The notes below the pieces were generated by a model. It was given only the letters and a program-made list of their open reading frames with translations. It made no database searches and was not told where the DNA came from. A stretch of DNA of 57,783 nt, from assembly GCA_024401095.1 (NCBI GenBank), contig JAKSLR010000020.1, forward strand, positions 1-57,783, given 5' to 3'. Every line of letters begins with the position of its first letter. Within the stretch, counting starts at the first letter, position 1. A program made the position numbers and the translations under genes. Of the stretch, positions 1-8,829 are shown one piece after another. The DNA comes from Bacteroidaceae bacterium. GTDB lineage: Bacteria; Bacteroidota; Bacteroidia; Bacteroidales; Bacteroidaceae.

Positions 1-77
1 TTGCACCCCGAAATAATATAGCCCATTACACTATATTGTGTTACCAGCAATATAAACTTGATAAAAATTTTAAAATT

Positions 78-335
78 ATGAAAAAAGATCTTCATCCAGC
101 TAATTACCGTCCTGTAGTATTCAAGGATATGAGTAACGGCGATATGTTCCTGTCTAAGTCTACTTGCAAGACTACAGAAACTGTTGAATTCGAGGGTGAA
201 ACTTATCCTGTGTACAAGATGGAAATTTCTTCAACTTCTCACCCATTCTATACTGGTAAGAGCAAGTTGGTAGATACCGCTGGTCGTGTTGATAAGTTCT
301 TCAGCCGTTACGGTGCTGCTCGTAAGAACAAGTAA
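78..335 (+). CDS. rpmE2: 50S ribosomal protein L31 type B
   Basis: An 85-residue basic protein beginning [15 protein letters not shown], the usual opening of type B L31, with the conserved SHPFYTGK segment near residue 53-60. It has a single Cys (in STCKT), so the zinc-binding CxxC pair of type A L31 is absent; this is the zinc-independent form of the large-subunit protein. The frame stays open upstream to 36, but the ATG at 78 matches the family N terminus. The first bases of the window (TTGCACC) look like the tail of a TAnnTTTG promoter cut by the edge, giving a leader of about 70 nt. That leader contains a 7-bp inverted repeat, AATATAG (15-21) and CTATATT (31-37). The gene is followed by a strong hairpin terminator. 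Confidence 0.95.
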   Translation: MKKDLHPANYRPVVFKDMSNGDMFLSKSTCKTTETVEFEGETYPVYKMEISSTSHPFYTGKSKLVDTAGRVDKFFSRYGAARKNK

Positions 336-358
336 TTTCTCTCGAACAGAGATAAAAT

Positions 359-395
359 AAGAGCGATTCCTTTTGGAGTCGCTCTTATTTTTTTA
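359..395 (+). terminator. Rho-independent terminator after rpmE2, probably bidirectional
   Basis: A 12-bp stem (AAGAGCGATTCC with GGAGTCGCTCTT, one T-G wobble), a TTTT loop, then a T-rich run on the plus strand. It sits between convergent rpmE2 and the DUF3256 gene and can serve both, although the minus-strand T run is interrupted. Confidence 0.85.
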
Positions 396-409
396 TCCTA
401 ATTGTCTAT

Positions 410-1012
410 TTATTTCAATTCAACCTCAACTTCCTTTACCAGTCCGGCAGCCTTTTCCCTGTCTTCCTTGTTCAGAATATCCAGGCTCAGCTGGCAACGC
501 AATATCTGGTCTTCTGGAGAAAGCTTCATTTCTGTAAGCTGCATGTCTGCAAGTCCCTCAAGCAACTGAATCTGTTCCTCAGTCAGTTTCCCTCTGTCTT
601 TCCGTTCAAATGCACTGAACAGTGGCATTTCCATCAAGTTTTCAGCTTCCTTCCAATCGGCGGTATAGAACTGTAGGAAACTATCTTTTACCGGACCTGC
701 GGTAGTATGCAACACGGCAATAACCTTTTCCTCACCCCGTTCAATCAGTTTCATCTCCAACACAGTATTCTTGGTGAGTGTAATCTTCAGATAATCGGCT
801 GTAAGCGTATCCATGACAGTCTCTCCTTCCAAGCGATTCGTTACCTTTGCCTCCATCTTGCTGTCCAGGAAATCCAGCATGTCCATACGATTGTTCCGGG
901 TGAGTAATGCCTGAAGGCTATCGGGCATGTCAATAAAAACCTCACGCATGTCCTGTGCCTGCGCAGCAAGCTGTACAAATCCTGTCAGGAGTATCAGAAT
1001 GACTTTCTTCAT
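410..1012 (-). CDS. DUF3256-like secreted protein
   Basis: A 200-residue protein with a signal peptide of about 20 residues ending AAQAQ, so it is exported to the periplasm or surface. The mature start (MREVFIDMPDSL, then LDFLDS) resembles the Bacteroidales family DUF3256, whose function is unknown. The rest is acidic and Leu/Glu-rich with no catalytic motif that I recognise. It is the last gene of a minus-strand operon that also carries a DMT permease, truA and a DUF5715 protein; the gap to the permease is about 20 nt. Family assignment is from memory of the N-terminal pattern. Confidence 0.7.
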   Translation of the reverse strand: MKKVILILLTGFVQLAAQAQDMREVFIDMPDSLQALLTRNNRMDMLDFLDSKMEAKVTNRLEGETVMDTLTADYLKITLTKNTVLEMKLIERGEEKVIAVLHTTAGPVKDSFLQFYTADWKEAENLMEMPLFSAFERKDRGKLTEEQIQLLEGLADMQLTEMKLSPEDQILRCQLSLDILNKEDREKAAGLVKEVEVELK

Positions 1013-1033
1013 AATCTATACCTTTCTATATTA

Positions 1034-1951
1034 TTAATGGGTTCCCAGCCACAGGAACAGCATACCCAGCAGAACCAGGAACAAATCCAGCGCCTTACTC
1101 TTCAAATTCTTTTCATGGAAGACCATTGCTCCTATCATGAAAGATACGAGCACGCTGCTTCTTCTGGCCATGGAAACAATGGAAATCATGGCACCATCCA
1201 GACTCAAGGCATAAAAGTATGCAAAATCTGCTGCAGACAGGAACAAGGAGATGAACACGATGCACCAGCTCCAATGAAAAGGGGTAGTCTTCTTACGGGT
1301 AGGATACCAGATGAGCAGCATCATGAGGCTCATGAGAACAAACTGGTACAGGTTGTACCACGACTGCACTTCCATTCTATTCAAACCCACACCTCCGTTC
1401 TCTGCAGGAGCCATGAGGAATTTATCATAGAGGCCGCTTATGGCACCCAACAAAGCCGAGAGAACCACAAAGACAACCCATTTGTTATGCTTGAAATCAA
1501 TGCCTTCCTTCTTGCCACTCTTGCTGAGCAGGAAGAAAGAAAGAATGGCCAATCCTACACCAATCCACTGGTACAAGTTCAAACGTTCACCAAAGACCAA
1601 CAATGCGCCAATGAGTGACATCACCGGACGGGTAGCATTGATAGGGCCAACTATGGTAATGGGCAGATGCTTTATTCCGAAATAACCCAAAATCCAAGAA
1701 GACAACACAATAAATGCCTTCAAGATAATGAACTTATGTTCCTCCCATCCCCAAGACGGAATATACAAAGCACTTTCAGAACCGATAGAACCTGTGGAGG
1801 AAAGGATGATGAAAGGCAGAAATATCAAGGAACAGAACAACGTATTCAGGCACAGCACGGGAATCACCGCATTGTCACGGAGCGATTTCTTCTTGAACAC
1901 ATCGTAGAATCCAAGCAGGAAAGCAGAGAGAAAAGCAAATGACAACCACAT
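1034..1951 (-). CDS. EamA/DMT-family transporter
   Basis: A 305-residue, very hydrophobic protein with about ten predicted membrane helices in two halves, the layout of the drug/metabolite transporter superfamily with two EamA repeats. The first half has a GPINATRPVMSLIGALLVFG segment and the second has a comparable SMARRSSVLVSFMIGAMVF segment at the matching position, which supports internal duplication. Such proteins export or import metabolites across the inner membrane; the substrate cannot be read from sequence. It lies 22 nt after truA in the same minus-strand operon. Confidence 0.85.
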   Translation of the reverse strand: MWLSFAFLSAFLLGFYDVFKKKSLRDNAVIPVLCLNTLFCSLIFLPFIILSSTGSIGSESALYIPSWGWEEHKFIILKAFIVLSSWILGYFGIKHLPITIVGPINATRPVMSLIGALLVFGERLNLYQWIGVGLAILSFFLLSKSGKKEGIDFKHNKWVVFVVLSALLGAISGLYDKFLMAPAENGGVGLNRMEVQSWYNLYQFVLMSLMMLLIWYPTRKKTTPFHWSWCIVFISLFLSAADFAYFYALSLDGAMISIVSMARRSSVLVSFMIGAMVFHEKNLKSKALDLFLVLLGMLFLWLGTH

Positions 1952-1973
1952 GTTTTCTATACGTTAATCAGGT

Positions 1974-2726
1974 TTACAAATAAATCTCTTCAGGATATCC
2001 TATATCCACCAAAAAAAGCGCATTGCCCGGCATGGACATACCAGCACTGCATCGATCTTTCTGCTCAATGATACGCTGGAAACCCTCTACAGTAAGTTTT
2101 CCTCTGCCCACTTCTACCAGCGTCCCAACAATGGCACGAACCATATTCCGCAAGAAACGGTCAGCCTGTATGACAAACACCCACTCGTCATCTTTCAACT
2201 GACGCCATTCTGCCGTCATGATCTTGCAGTTGTTTGTCTTCACATCGGTATGTAACTTAGAGAAGCTAGTGAAATCAGTATAAAAAAACAACTTGCTGGC
2301 CGCTTCATTCATTAGAGCATAATCCAGTTCCTTGCCAGGAACACGATAGCTGTATGCCCTGTTAAATGCATTTTTCTCATGATGTACAAAATAATGGTAA
2401 GTGCGGTAAGTAGCCGAGAAACGCGCATGTGCATCCACGGTCACTGGTCTGACACCATATATGGAAATATCCTGCGGCAACATACGGTTCAGCTTTTCAG
2501 CCAACCATTGTGGATCCAACGGTTCTTCCACCTCAAAATGAGCTACCATGAGACGGGCATGGACGCCCGCATCGGTACGTCCTGCACCCACAACCTCCAT
2601 ATCCCTGCCCAGCAAGGTACTCAAGCATTTATTCAGTACCTCTTGCACACTGACATCGTGAGGCTGGACCTGCCAGCCATGATATGCCGTGCCGTCGTAA
2701 GCAAGTTCTATGAAATAACGCTGCAT
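1974..2726 (-). CDS. truA: tRNA pseudouridine(38-40) synthase TruA
   Basis: A 250-residue enzyme that isomerises uridines 38-40 in the tRNA anticodon stem. The catalytic motif GRTDAGVHA is present with Asp at residue 52, preceded by [11 protein letters not shown] near the N terminus; [14 protein letters not shown], typical of TruA, is in the C-terminal half. Length is normal. The ATG follows the TAA of the upstream DUF5715 gene with no gap, implying translational coupling. Confidence 0.96.
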   Translation of the reverse strand: MQRYFIELAYDGTAYHGWQVQPHDVSVQEVLNKCLSTLLGRDMEVVGAGRTDAGVHARLMVAHFEVEEPLDPQWLAEKLNRMLPQDISIYGVRPVTVDAHARFSATYRTYHYFVHHEKNAFNRAYSYRVPGKELDYALMNEAASKLFFYTDFTSFSKLHTDVKTNNCKIMTAEWRQLKDDEWVFVIQADRFLRNMVRAIVGTLVEVGRGKLTVEGFQRIIEQKDRCSAGMSMPGNALFLVDIGYPEEIYL

Positions 2727-3602
2727 TTATCTAACTGTGATATGGAAACACCCCTGTTTCATTTCATGCTTCACATAGCAACGGCCTTCGTAACGCAGGT
2801 CGCGGAGCACTTCACCCAGTACACGCTTCATGTTTGCAGCACGTACGCCGTTATGGATTTCCATGGGGTCTTCCTCCATTTCCTGGAAATTGTTATAAGC
2901 GATGTCAATGGTTGTACCATATTCATGGCAAGACTGAGTAGTAGCATTGACATTGCTACGCTTAAGACTATTTATATCCGATCTGGTACGGAGTGCTGAA
3001 GTCACGATCAGTTTATGAACAGGAATTTTCTTTGCTCTCAAGGAGTCCATGAAATTCAAGGAAATACGGTTCAAAAGACGATGAGCCTTTGGAACCAGAT
3101 AAGGAATAGAGTGGTTCAGCTCTTTCAGGAAGAACAACGGACTGGCACCCACGAAAACCATACCTCCCTCCTCAACCAGCTTCTCGGCCTCCTCACGGTT
3201 GGCAATAGGATGCTTCAAACCATTCTGGCGAGCTGCTGTAAGCTGCACATCATTCAAGTCGGAAAATTCCTTCTCCGTCCAATGCACAATAGGGCGTGTA
3301 AAATAAGGTTGCTTAAGTTCTTTCGGTTCCTTCGCTTCTTCTGTTTTCTCCTCTATGACAGCTGGTTCATCTGCAATAGGTTCATCTGCAGGCTCCTGGG
3401 CCAAAGAATCAGTCTTTTCCAAAACTGAGGATGTTACAGTCTGGAAGTCTTGATGTCCGGGATCAAAGACCAATCGCACCAATCCCAGAAAAAGCACCAC
3501 CAATATGAATCCCGCCACAAAACGGTCTGCCGGCTTCATTCCCTGCACAAAATTCAGGAACCCTTCCTTTGTAGCAAGTTTCTTTATCTCTTTTAAATTC
3601 AT
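2727..3602 (-). CDS. DUF5715-like membrane-anchored protein, possible M15-type peptidase
   Basis: A 291-residue protein with one membrane helix (about residues 25-45), an acidic Glu/Pro linker, and a C-terminal globular domain. That domain carries TSALRTRSD, SCHEYGTTIDIAY and CFHITVR, which resembles the His/Asp/His zinc pattern of M15 (VanY/DacY-like) peptidases; this fits a periplasmic wall-related hydrolase, but that is inference. Family assignment to DUF5715 is from memory. The start is set at the ATG at 3602: a GTG in frame at 3621-3623 overlaps the promoter element and cannot be transcribed from it. It is the first gene of the operon running leftward. Confidence 0.75.
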   Translation of the reverse strand: MNLKEIKKLATKEGFLNFVQGMKPADRFVAGFILVVLFLGLVRLVFDPGHQDFQTVTSSVLEKTDSLAQEPADEPIADEPAVIEEKTEEAKEPKELKQPYFTRPIVHWTEKEFSDLNDVQLTAARQNGLKHPIANREEAEKLVEEGGMVFVGASPLFFLKELNHSIPYLVPKAHRLLNRISLNFMDSLRAKKIPVHKLIVTSALRTRSDINSLKRSNVNATTQSCHEYGTTIDIAYNNFQEMEEDPMEIHNGVRAANMKRVLGEVLRDLRYEGRCYVKHEMKQGCFHITVR

Positions 3603-3622
3603 TATTTTTCTTTTTACGTGCA

Positions 3623-3630
3623 CAAAGATA
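3623..3630 (-). promoter_or_regulatory. Promoter -7 element TATCTTTG
   Basis: Bacteroidota consensus TAnnTTTG read on the minus strand, about 20 nt upstream of the DUF5715 ATG. It drives the DUF5715-truA-DMT-DUF3256 operon and is divergent from the phoH promoter 34 bp away. Confidence 0.75.
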
Positions 3631-3663
3631 CGGCAAATGGGGAGAAGAATAAAATAAATTCAC

Positions 3664-3671
3664 TAATTTTG
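3664..3671 (+). promoter_or_regulatory. Promoter -7 element TAATTTTG
   Basis: TAnnTTTG consensus about 30 nt upstream of the phoH ATG, followed by the purine-rich AAGAAGAAA that may help ribosome binding. Divergent from the minus-strand promoter at 3623-3630. Confidence 0.75.
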
Positions 3672-3700
3672 CAGCAATTTTAAGAAGAAATAGATTTTCA

Positions 3701-4693
3701 ATGATAGAAAAGCATATCGTTCTGGAAGATGTGGACCCAGCTACCTTTTACGGAGTAAACAATGCCCATATTCAGATTATCAAGGCACTCTACCCTAAGC
3801 TGCGAATCGTGGCAAGAGGAGATGTCATTCGCGTCATGGGTGACGAAGAAGAGATGTGTGCCTTTGAGGAAGTCATCCAGAAATTAGAAAAGCATTGCGC
3901 TAAATACAATTCCCTTTCCGAGGAGGTTATCCTGGGCATCATCAAGGGAAAGCAGCAGCCCGATGCACCAGACAGCGGTGACGTCATCCTGTTCAGCATC
4001 AGCGGCCGCCCTATCCTGCCTCGCAGCAAGAACCAGAAGCTCATGGTTGAAGCATTCTGTAACAGTGACATGCTGTTTGCTGTAGGCCCTGCAGGTTCCG
4101 GTAAGACATACACGGCTATAGCCTTAGCAGTAAAGGCACTCAAGAACAAGGAGATCAAGAAAATCATCTTAAGCCGTCCCGCTGTGGAAGCTGGAGAGAA
4201 ACTGGGATTCCTGCCTGGCGACATGAAAGAAAAAATTGATCCTTACCTACAGCCACTCTATGATGCCCTGCAGGACATGATTCCAGCCGTAAAGCTGAAG
4301 GAATACATGGAAACAAATGTCATTCAGATTGCCCCACTGGCTTTCATGCGTGGACGAACCCTGAATGATGCCGTGGTCATTCTGGATGAGGCACAGAACA
4401 CCACCAGCCAGCAAATCAAGATGTTTCTTACCCGTATGGGTATGAACACCAAGATGATTGTCACTGGCGACATGACTCAGATAGACCTTCCATCCAGCCA
4501 ACGTTCCGGTCTGGTAGAAGCTATGAGAATCCTGAAGAACGTGAAGGGTATAAGTTTCATAGAACTTGACAAGAGCGACATTGTGCGCCACAAACTGGTG
4601 ACCGCCATCGTCGATGCTTACGAGAAATACGATGAAGAGAAGAAAGCCTACCGCGAAGCAAAGAAAGCAGAGGAAGAGGCTGCCAAAAAATGA
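3701..4693 (+). CDS. phoH: PhoH family ATPase
   Basis: A 330-residue PhoH-like NTPase. An N-terminal KH-like region (about 1-100) precedes the nucleotide-binding core: RPKN-type lead-in, Walker A GPAGSGKT at 129-136, and Walker B-type VVILDEAQNTT around 226-235, then GDMTQIDLP. The C-terminal tail is Lys/Glu-rich. PhoH proteins act on RNA; in many bacteria the gene neighbours ybeY, but here it starts a housekeeping operon with purC, menG and aroE. The following gene is 30 nt downstream. Confidence 0.93.
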   Translation: MIEKHIVLEDVDPATFYGVNNAHIQIIKALYPKLRIVARGDVIRVMGDEEEMCAFEEVIQKLEKHCAKYNSLSEEVILGIIKGKQQPDAPDSGDVILFSISGRPILPRSKNQKLMVEAFCNSDMLFAVGPAGSGKTYTAIALAVKALKNKEIKKIILSRPAVEAGEKLGFLPGDMKEKIDPYLQPLYDALQDMIPAVKLKEYMETNVIQIAPLAFMRGRTLNDAVVILDEAQNTTSQQIKMFLTRMGMNTKMIVTGDMTQIDLPSSQRSGLVEAMRILKNVKGISFIELDKSDIVRHKLVTAIVDAYEKYDEEKKAYREAKKAEEEAAKK

Positions 4694-4723
4694 TAATTAT
4701 AAAAACATAAAAATAAGATTCCA

Positions 4724-5668
4724 ATGAAAGCATTAACAGCGACCGAGTACAATTTCCCAGGTCAAAAGAGCGTTTATCACGGCAAGGTTCGTGACGTGTA
4801 TAATATCAATGGCGAGCAGCTCGTTATGGTTGCAACAGACCGTATCTCTGCCTTCGACGTTATCCTTCCAAAAGGTATTCCTTTCAAGGGTCAGATCCTG
4901 AACCAGATTGCAGCCAAGTTCCTGGATGCAACTACCGACATCTGTCCTAACTGGAAGAAGGCTACTCCAGACCCTATGGTTACCGTAGGTGTAATGTGCG
5001 AGGGTTTCCCTGTAGAAATGATTGTACGTGGCTACCTGTGCGGAAGTGCATGGCGTGCTTACAAGAGTGGTATACGTGAAATCTGTGGCGTTAAGCTTCC
5101 AGAAGGCATGAAGGAGAACCAGAAGTTCCCTACTCCAATCATTACCCCTACTACCAAGGCAGAGATTGGTGAGCACGATGCCGACATCTCTAAGGAAGAA
5201 ATCTTGGCTAAGGGCCTGGCAACCCCAGAAGAGTATGAACTGCTGGAGAAGTACACCTTGGCATTGTTCCAGCGTGGTACAGAAATCGCAGCAGAGCGCG
5301 GTTTGATTCTGGTAGACACCAAATATGAGTTCGGTAAGCACAACGGTGAAATTTACCTGATGGATGAAATCCACACTCCAGACTCTTCACGTTATTTCTA
5401 CGCAGAAGGCTATGAGGAGAAGTTCGCTGCAGGCGAGCCTCAAAAGCAGCTTTCTAAGGAGTTTGTACGTGAGTGGTTGATGGAGAATGGCTTCCAGGGT
5501 AAGGCAGGCCAGCAGGTTCCAGAAATGACCGATGCCATCGTTGAGAGCATCTCTAACCGCTATATGGAGCTTTATGAGCAGATTACCGGAGAGAAGTTCC
5601 AGGGTGCAGACGCAGAGGAGCTGAATGCACGTATTGAAAAGAACGTAACTGCTTACCTGACCAAGTAA
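4724..5668 (+). CDS. purC: Phosphoribosylaminoimidazole-succinocarboxamide synthase
   Basis: SAICAR synthetase joins CAIR and aspartate using ATP in de novo purine synthesis. Diagnostic segments are GKVRDVY (20-26), [11 protein letters not shown] (about 40-50), [14 protein letters not shown] and DTKYEFG. At 314 residues it is the long form found in Bacteroidota and eukaryote-like enzymes, not the approximately 240-residue E. coli form. Its stop codon overlaps the menG start by one base (TAATG). Confidence 0.96.
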   Translation: MKALTATEYNFPGQKSVYHGKVRDVYNINGEQLVMVATDRISAFDVILPKGIPFKGQILNQIAAKFLDATTDICPNWKKATPDPMVTVGVMCEGFPVEMIVRGYLCGSAWRAYKSGIREICGVKLPEGMKENQKFPTPIITPTTKAEIGEHDADISKEEILAKGLATPEEYELLEKYTLALFQRGTEIAAERGLILVDTKYEFGKHNGEIYLMDEIHTPDSSRYFYAEGYEEKFAAGEPQKQLSKEFVREWLMENGFQGKAGQQVPEMTDAIVESISNRYMELYEQITGEKFQGADAEELNARIEKNVTAYLTK

Positions 5669-6408
5669 TGGCCTATAGGCAGGAAAACATAAAACCGTAC
5701 GATTCCCAGCAAGACAAGACTGAGCAGGTTACACGGATGTTCGACAACATTGCACATTCCTATGACCGGCTCAATCATACCCTCTCGCTGGGAATCGACC
5801 GTTGGTGGCGCCATCATGCCATCAACCAGCTGAAGGCATATCAGCCACAACAGCTGCTGGACATTGCTACCGGAACAGGAGACTTTGCCCTATTGGCTTA
5901 TAAGCTGCTCCAACCAGCACACATCTTCGGGGCAGACATCTCTGAAGGCATGATGGAGATAGGACGCAAAAAGGTTGCCGAAGCCGGCCTCTCCGACAAG
6001 ATTACCTTCCAGAACGAAGACTGCTGCAAGGGCATGTCTTTTGCATCTGACAGCATGGATGCCATCACCATTGCGTTTGGCGCACGCAACTTTGCCCATC
6101 TGGACGATGGTCTCAAGGAAATGTGCCGCGTACTGAAACTAGGTAAGCCACTTATTCTTCTAGAATTGAGTGTACCTGTTCACTTCCCTATGAAACAACT
6201 CTTCTGGATCTATGCCCATGTGGTCATGCCAACCATAGGACGCCTCATCTCACACGATGAAAGCGCCTACACCTACCTTCCATCTTCCATGGAAGCCTTC
6301 CCACAGGCAGAAATCGTTTCACAGAGTCTGAAAAAAGCCGGATTCTCTGAGGTCCATTTTGAGCGCCTCACCTTCGGCATCTGCACCTTATTTAAAGCTA
6401 TCAAGTAA
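5668..6408 (+). CDS. menG: Demethylmenaquinone methyltransferase
   Basis: A 246-residue SAM-dependent methyltransferase of the UbiE/MenG family, which adds the last methyl group to menaquinone. It has the family opening [19 protein letters not shown], the SAM-binding motif [12 protein letters not shown] and the UbiE signature [20 protein letters not shown]. The anaerobic Bacteroidales make menaquinone rather than ubiquinone, hence menG rather than ubiE. Start and stop overlap the neighbours by one base on each side. Confidence 0.94.
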   Translation: MAYRQENIKPYDSQQDKTEQVTRMFDNIAHSYDRLNHTLSLGIDRWWRHHAINQLKAYQPQQLLDIATGTGDFALLAYKLLQPAHIFGADISEGMMEIGRKKVAEAGLSDKITFQNEDCCKGMSFASDSMDAITIAFGARNFAHLDDGLKEMCRVLKLGKPLILLELSVPVHFPMKQLFWIYAHVVMPTIGRLISHDESAYTYLPSSMEAFPQAEIVSQSLKKAGFSEVHFERLTFGICTLFKAIK

Positions 6409-7160
6409 TGGATAAATACGGTTTGTTAGGGTATCCTCTGGGACACTCTTTTTCACGAGGATATTTTACAGAGAAGTTCCAAAAAGAAGGCATTGATGCC
6501 CAGTACCTCAACTTTGAGATACCTTCTATCACAGAGATAGAAAGCGTGTTGAAAGAAAACCCGGAACTTCGTGGCCTGAACGTAACCATTCCTCACAAGC
6601 AGCAAGTCATTCCATTCTTACAGGAGCTTTCTGATGAAGCACGTGCCATAGGTGCCGTGAATGTGGTACGTGTCACTCATACCCCTAATGGCATACACTT
6701 GAAAGGCTTCAACTCCGATGTCATCGGCTTTTGTCGCAGCATCCAACCACTGTTGGAGCCACACCACCGCAAGGCCTTAATCTTAGGGTGTACAGGAGGG
6801 GCCTCCAAGGCCATCAGATATGGTTTAGAAACCAAATTAGGCCTGCAGGTATTAGGTGTATCCCGCAAACCCGCAGAAGGTACTATCACCTATCAGGACA
6901 TTACTCCGGAGCTTCTTCAAGAGTACACCATCATTGTAAACTGTACCCCAAGCGGCATGTTCCCACATGTAGATGAATGTCCTACCCTTCCCTACGAAGC
7001 TCTGGACAGCAGGCATCTGCTTTTCGACCTCATCTATAACCCAGAACAGACACTCTTCCTGAAAAAAGGAGAAGAACAAGGAGCCAAGACCAAGAACGGA
7101 CTGGAGATGCTTATTTTACAAGCCATTGCTTCATGGGAGTTCTGGAACGGCGCTGAATAA
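6408..7160 (+). CDS. aroE: Shikimate dehydrogenase
   Basis: A 250-residue NADP-dependent reductase of the aromatic amino acid pathway. It shows GYPLGHSFSRGYF (shikimate-binding Ser residues), NVTIPHKQ with the catalytic Lys, AIGAVNVV, NSDVIGF with the catalytic Asp, and the nucleotide-binding LILGCTGGASKAI. It is slightly shorter than E. coli AroE, as usual for Bacteroidota. Start overlaps the menG stop (TAATG). It ends the phoH operon and is followed by a terminator. Confidence 0.95.
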   Translation: MDKYGLLGYPLGHSFSRGYFTEKFQKEGIDAQYLNFEIPSITEIESVLKENPELRGLNVTIPHKQQVIPFLQELSDEARAIGAVNVVRVTHTPNGIHLKGFNSDVIGFCRSIQPLLEPHHRKALILGCTGGASKAIRYGLETKLGLQVLGVSRKPAEGTITYQDITPELLQEYTIIVNCTPSGMFPHVDECPTLPYEALDSRHLLFDLIYNPEQTLFLKKGEEQGAKTKNGLEMLILQAIASWEFWNGAE

Positions 7161-7166
7161 GAAACA

Positions 7167-7200
7167 AAATACCGAGGAAAAATCCCCGGTATTTTTATTT
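7167..7200 (+). terminator. Terminator after aroE
   Basis: Stem AAATACCGAGG with CCCCGGTATTT (one mismatch) around an AAAAAT loop, then TTTATTTTT. It lies between aroE and the convergent superoxide dismutase pseudogene. Confidence 0.8.
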
Positions 7201-7788
7201 TTACAATCTTGAAGCAACAATATCCCAATCGATGATACCCCAAAGAGCTGCCAGATAATCCGGACGACGGTTCTGGTAATCCAAGTAATATGCATGCTCC
7301 CAGACATCGAAAGTAAGCAGCGGTTTCAAGCCATGACGCAGCGGATTGTCAGCATTCGGCATCTGCAGAATACTCAAATTACCTTCAGCATCGGCACACA
7401 GCCACGCCCATCCGCTTCCAAAGAGTGTGGTAGCAGCCACATTCATCTTTGCCTTCATTTCCTCAAAAGAGCCAAAGCTTTTTACGCTAGCCACTGCCAA
7501 CGCACCAAGAGGTTCGCTCTGTGCAGGCTGTGGAGTAAACTGTTCAAAATACAGGCTATGGTTCAAGACCTGTCCAGCATTGTTACCAATGCCCCCCTAA
7601 CCCTTGGCAGCAATTTCCTCCAAGGTAACCCCTTCGAATTCTGAACCCTCTATCAAGTTATTCAGATTATTTACAGAAGTCTAAAGATGCTTTCCATAAT
7701 GAAAACCAATGGTTTCTTCTGAAATGACTGGTGCAAGCGCTCCTGCTTCATAACGCAGCGCAGGCAAGGTCAATATAGTTGTAGCCAT
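7201..7788 (-). pseudogene. sodB: Fe/Mn superoxide dismutase with two in-frame amber stops
   Basis: Read from the ATG at 7788, the frame encodes a 195-residue Fe/Mn superoxide dismutase (opening MATTILTLPALRYEAGALAP) but is stopped by TAG at codon 36 (7681-7683) and TAG at codon 64 (7597-7599). There is no frameshift. All four metal ligands remain: His in FHYGKH, His in NHSLYF, and Asp and His in DVWEHAYY. In homologues the first stop is usually Gln (HYGKHxQTY) and the second usually Glu (EGGxFNNA). The Tyr normally following QT is Ser, and the Phe of GGIFNN is Gly, so family-invariant positions have also changed. The 3' half could start again at an internal ATG but would lack the first ligand. 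I read it as a young pseudogene; sequencing error is possible. Confidence 0.85.
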
Positions 7789-7802
7789 AGTGTTTTTATT
7801 AA

Positions 7803-8738
7803 TTAAGAGTGATTAAATATTTTATAAGCTGCCAGCAATGCCTTGCGGCTCCAAACGACCGCCATGGCAAACAGCACACGGGAACCAATGATCCACAAAG
7901 CAGAGATACCCGTGGCAGCAAAGACGATGGTATCTTCTAGCAAAGAGTGGCTCATGATGAGGTGATAGTTCACCTCGTTTGAATCACGGGCTGTAATCAA
8001 TTTCTTTTCCTGCAATTCCAACATTACGGCAGCACCATAGCTGATGCCCAAGACATTGCCCACCAGCCACATGTAGGCTGATTTTCTGGGAAGACCAAAA
8101 ACAACCATCAGCGGAGAAAGGAAATCAGAAAGTGGGCGAAGCCAACCGTACGCCTCTATCACACGCTGCAGCACCATGAGTGAGTAGATAATCAAGAATA
8201 CCATTCCCACCATCTTAACCTGAGAAATCAACCAAGTCTGAAACACCTCCTTCAATCCACTGTCTGGATCTGCCCCAAGGTACATGAACGGTTCTGACAT
8301 CTCTGGCAAAACCTGATTCAGCAACAAGGCACAGACAAAGGCTGCCAGAATTCGGATAACTCCCATCTTCCAAAATGAAGACCCGGTCTTGCTGTTCACT
8401 GTACACTCCATGGGCAAAGCATGACAAAGTCCCATCATAATGCCCAAGATTGTAGCCTGACGCAAGGTTAGCGGAATACTCATAAGTGCAGCTACACCCG
8501 CATAGGTACCGGCTGTAGCGCCAGAGATGAAGATAACCGCCGAAGCTCCAGGAAGTCCCAAGTATTCGAAAATGGGATTCAGATACCCTGCTATCCATTC
8601 CAGTATGCCTGAACATTGCAACATGGTAACTCCCAGTGAAATGGGAATCATAAGCTTCAGCAGCCATTTGGCACTTTTCCATGTGCCGGGACAAGCTGTT
8701 TTCAAACAATCTAATGCCGTATGTAAATGTCTGTTCAT
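7803..8738 (-). CDS. Nucleoside-recognition (Gate) domain membrane protein
   Basis: A 311-residue integral membrane protein with about eight helices. Segments such as SGATAGTYAGVAALMSIPL and GNVLGISYGAAVMLEL place it in the Gate/nucleoside-recognition family related to SpmA/SpmB and FeoB gates. Bacteroidales members are uncharacterised; a transport role at the inner membrane is likely but substrate is unknown. It is transcribed leftward from a TACCTTTG promoter and its stop lies 14 nt before the broken superoxide dismutase start, so the two probably shared a transcript. Confidence 0.75.
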   Translation of the reverse strand: MNRHLHTALDCLKTACPGTWKSAKWLLKLMIPISLGVTMLQCSGILEWIAGYLNPIFEYLGLPGASAVIFISGATAGTYAGVAALMSIPLTLRQATILGIMMGLCHALPMECTVNSKTGSSFWKMGVIRILAAFVCALLLNQVLPEMSEPFMYLGADPDSGLKEVFQTWLISQVKMVGMVFLIIYSLMVLQRVIEAYGWLRPLSDFLSPLMVVFGLPRKSAYMWLVGNVLGISYGAAVMLELQEKKLITARDSNEVNYHLIMSHSLLEDTIVFAATGISALWIIGSRVLFAMAVVWSRKALLAAYKIFNHS

Positions 8739-8762
8739 CTATAGTTTTCTGAATTACGGCTA

Positions 8763-8770
8763 CAAAGGTA
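8763..8770 (-). promoter_or_regulatory. Promoter -7 element TACCTTTG
   Basis: TAnnTTTG consensus on the minus strand, 25-32 nt upstream of the Gate-domain gene. Divergent from the Crp/Fnr gene promoter. Confidence 0.7.
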
Positions 8771-8802
8771 AGACTTTTTGGGGGTTCTTTTGTTTTTTTT
8801 CT

Positions 8803-8810
8803 TAATTTTG
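8803..8810 (+). promoter_or_regulatory. Promoter -7 element TAATTTTG
   Basis: TAnnTTTG consensus 20-27 nt upstream of the Crp/Fnr regulator ATG. Confidence 0.7.
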
Positions 8811-8829
8811 CAGCTACACAAAAGTTCAG

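Noticed and set aside
1037..1618. A 193-codon plus-strand open frame opposite the DMT permease
   Set aside because: It is antisense to a clear transporter gene, rich in Gln/His from complement codon bias, and has no recognisable domain or promoter.
4733..5374. A 213-codon minus-strand frame opposite purC
   Set aside because: Antisense shadow of a conserved enzyme; Cys/His-rich composition comes from purC codon use, not a zinc protein.
7597..7683. Amber codons in sodB as pyrrolysine or recoded sites
   Set aside because: No pyl genes or suppressor tRNA seen, RF1 is intact and the positions are ordinary Gln and Glu in homologues. Decay or error is simpler.
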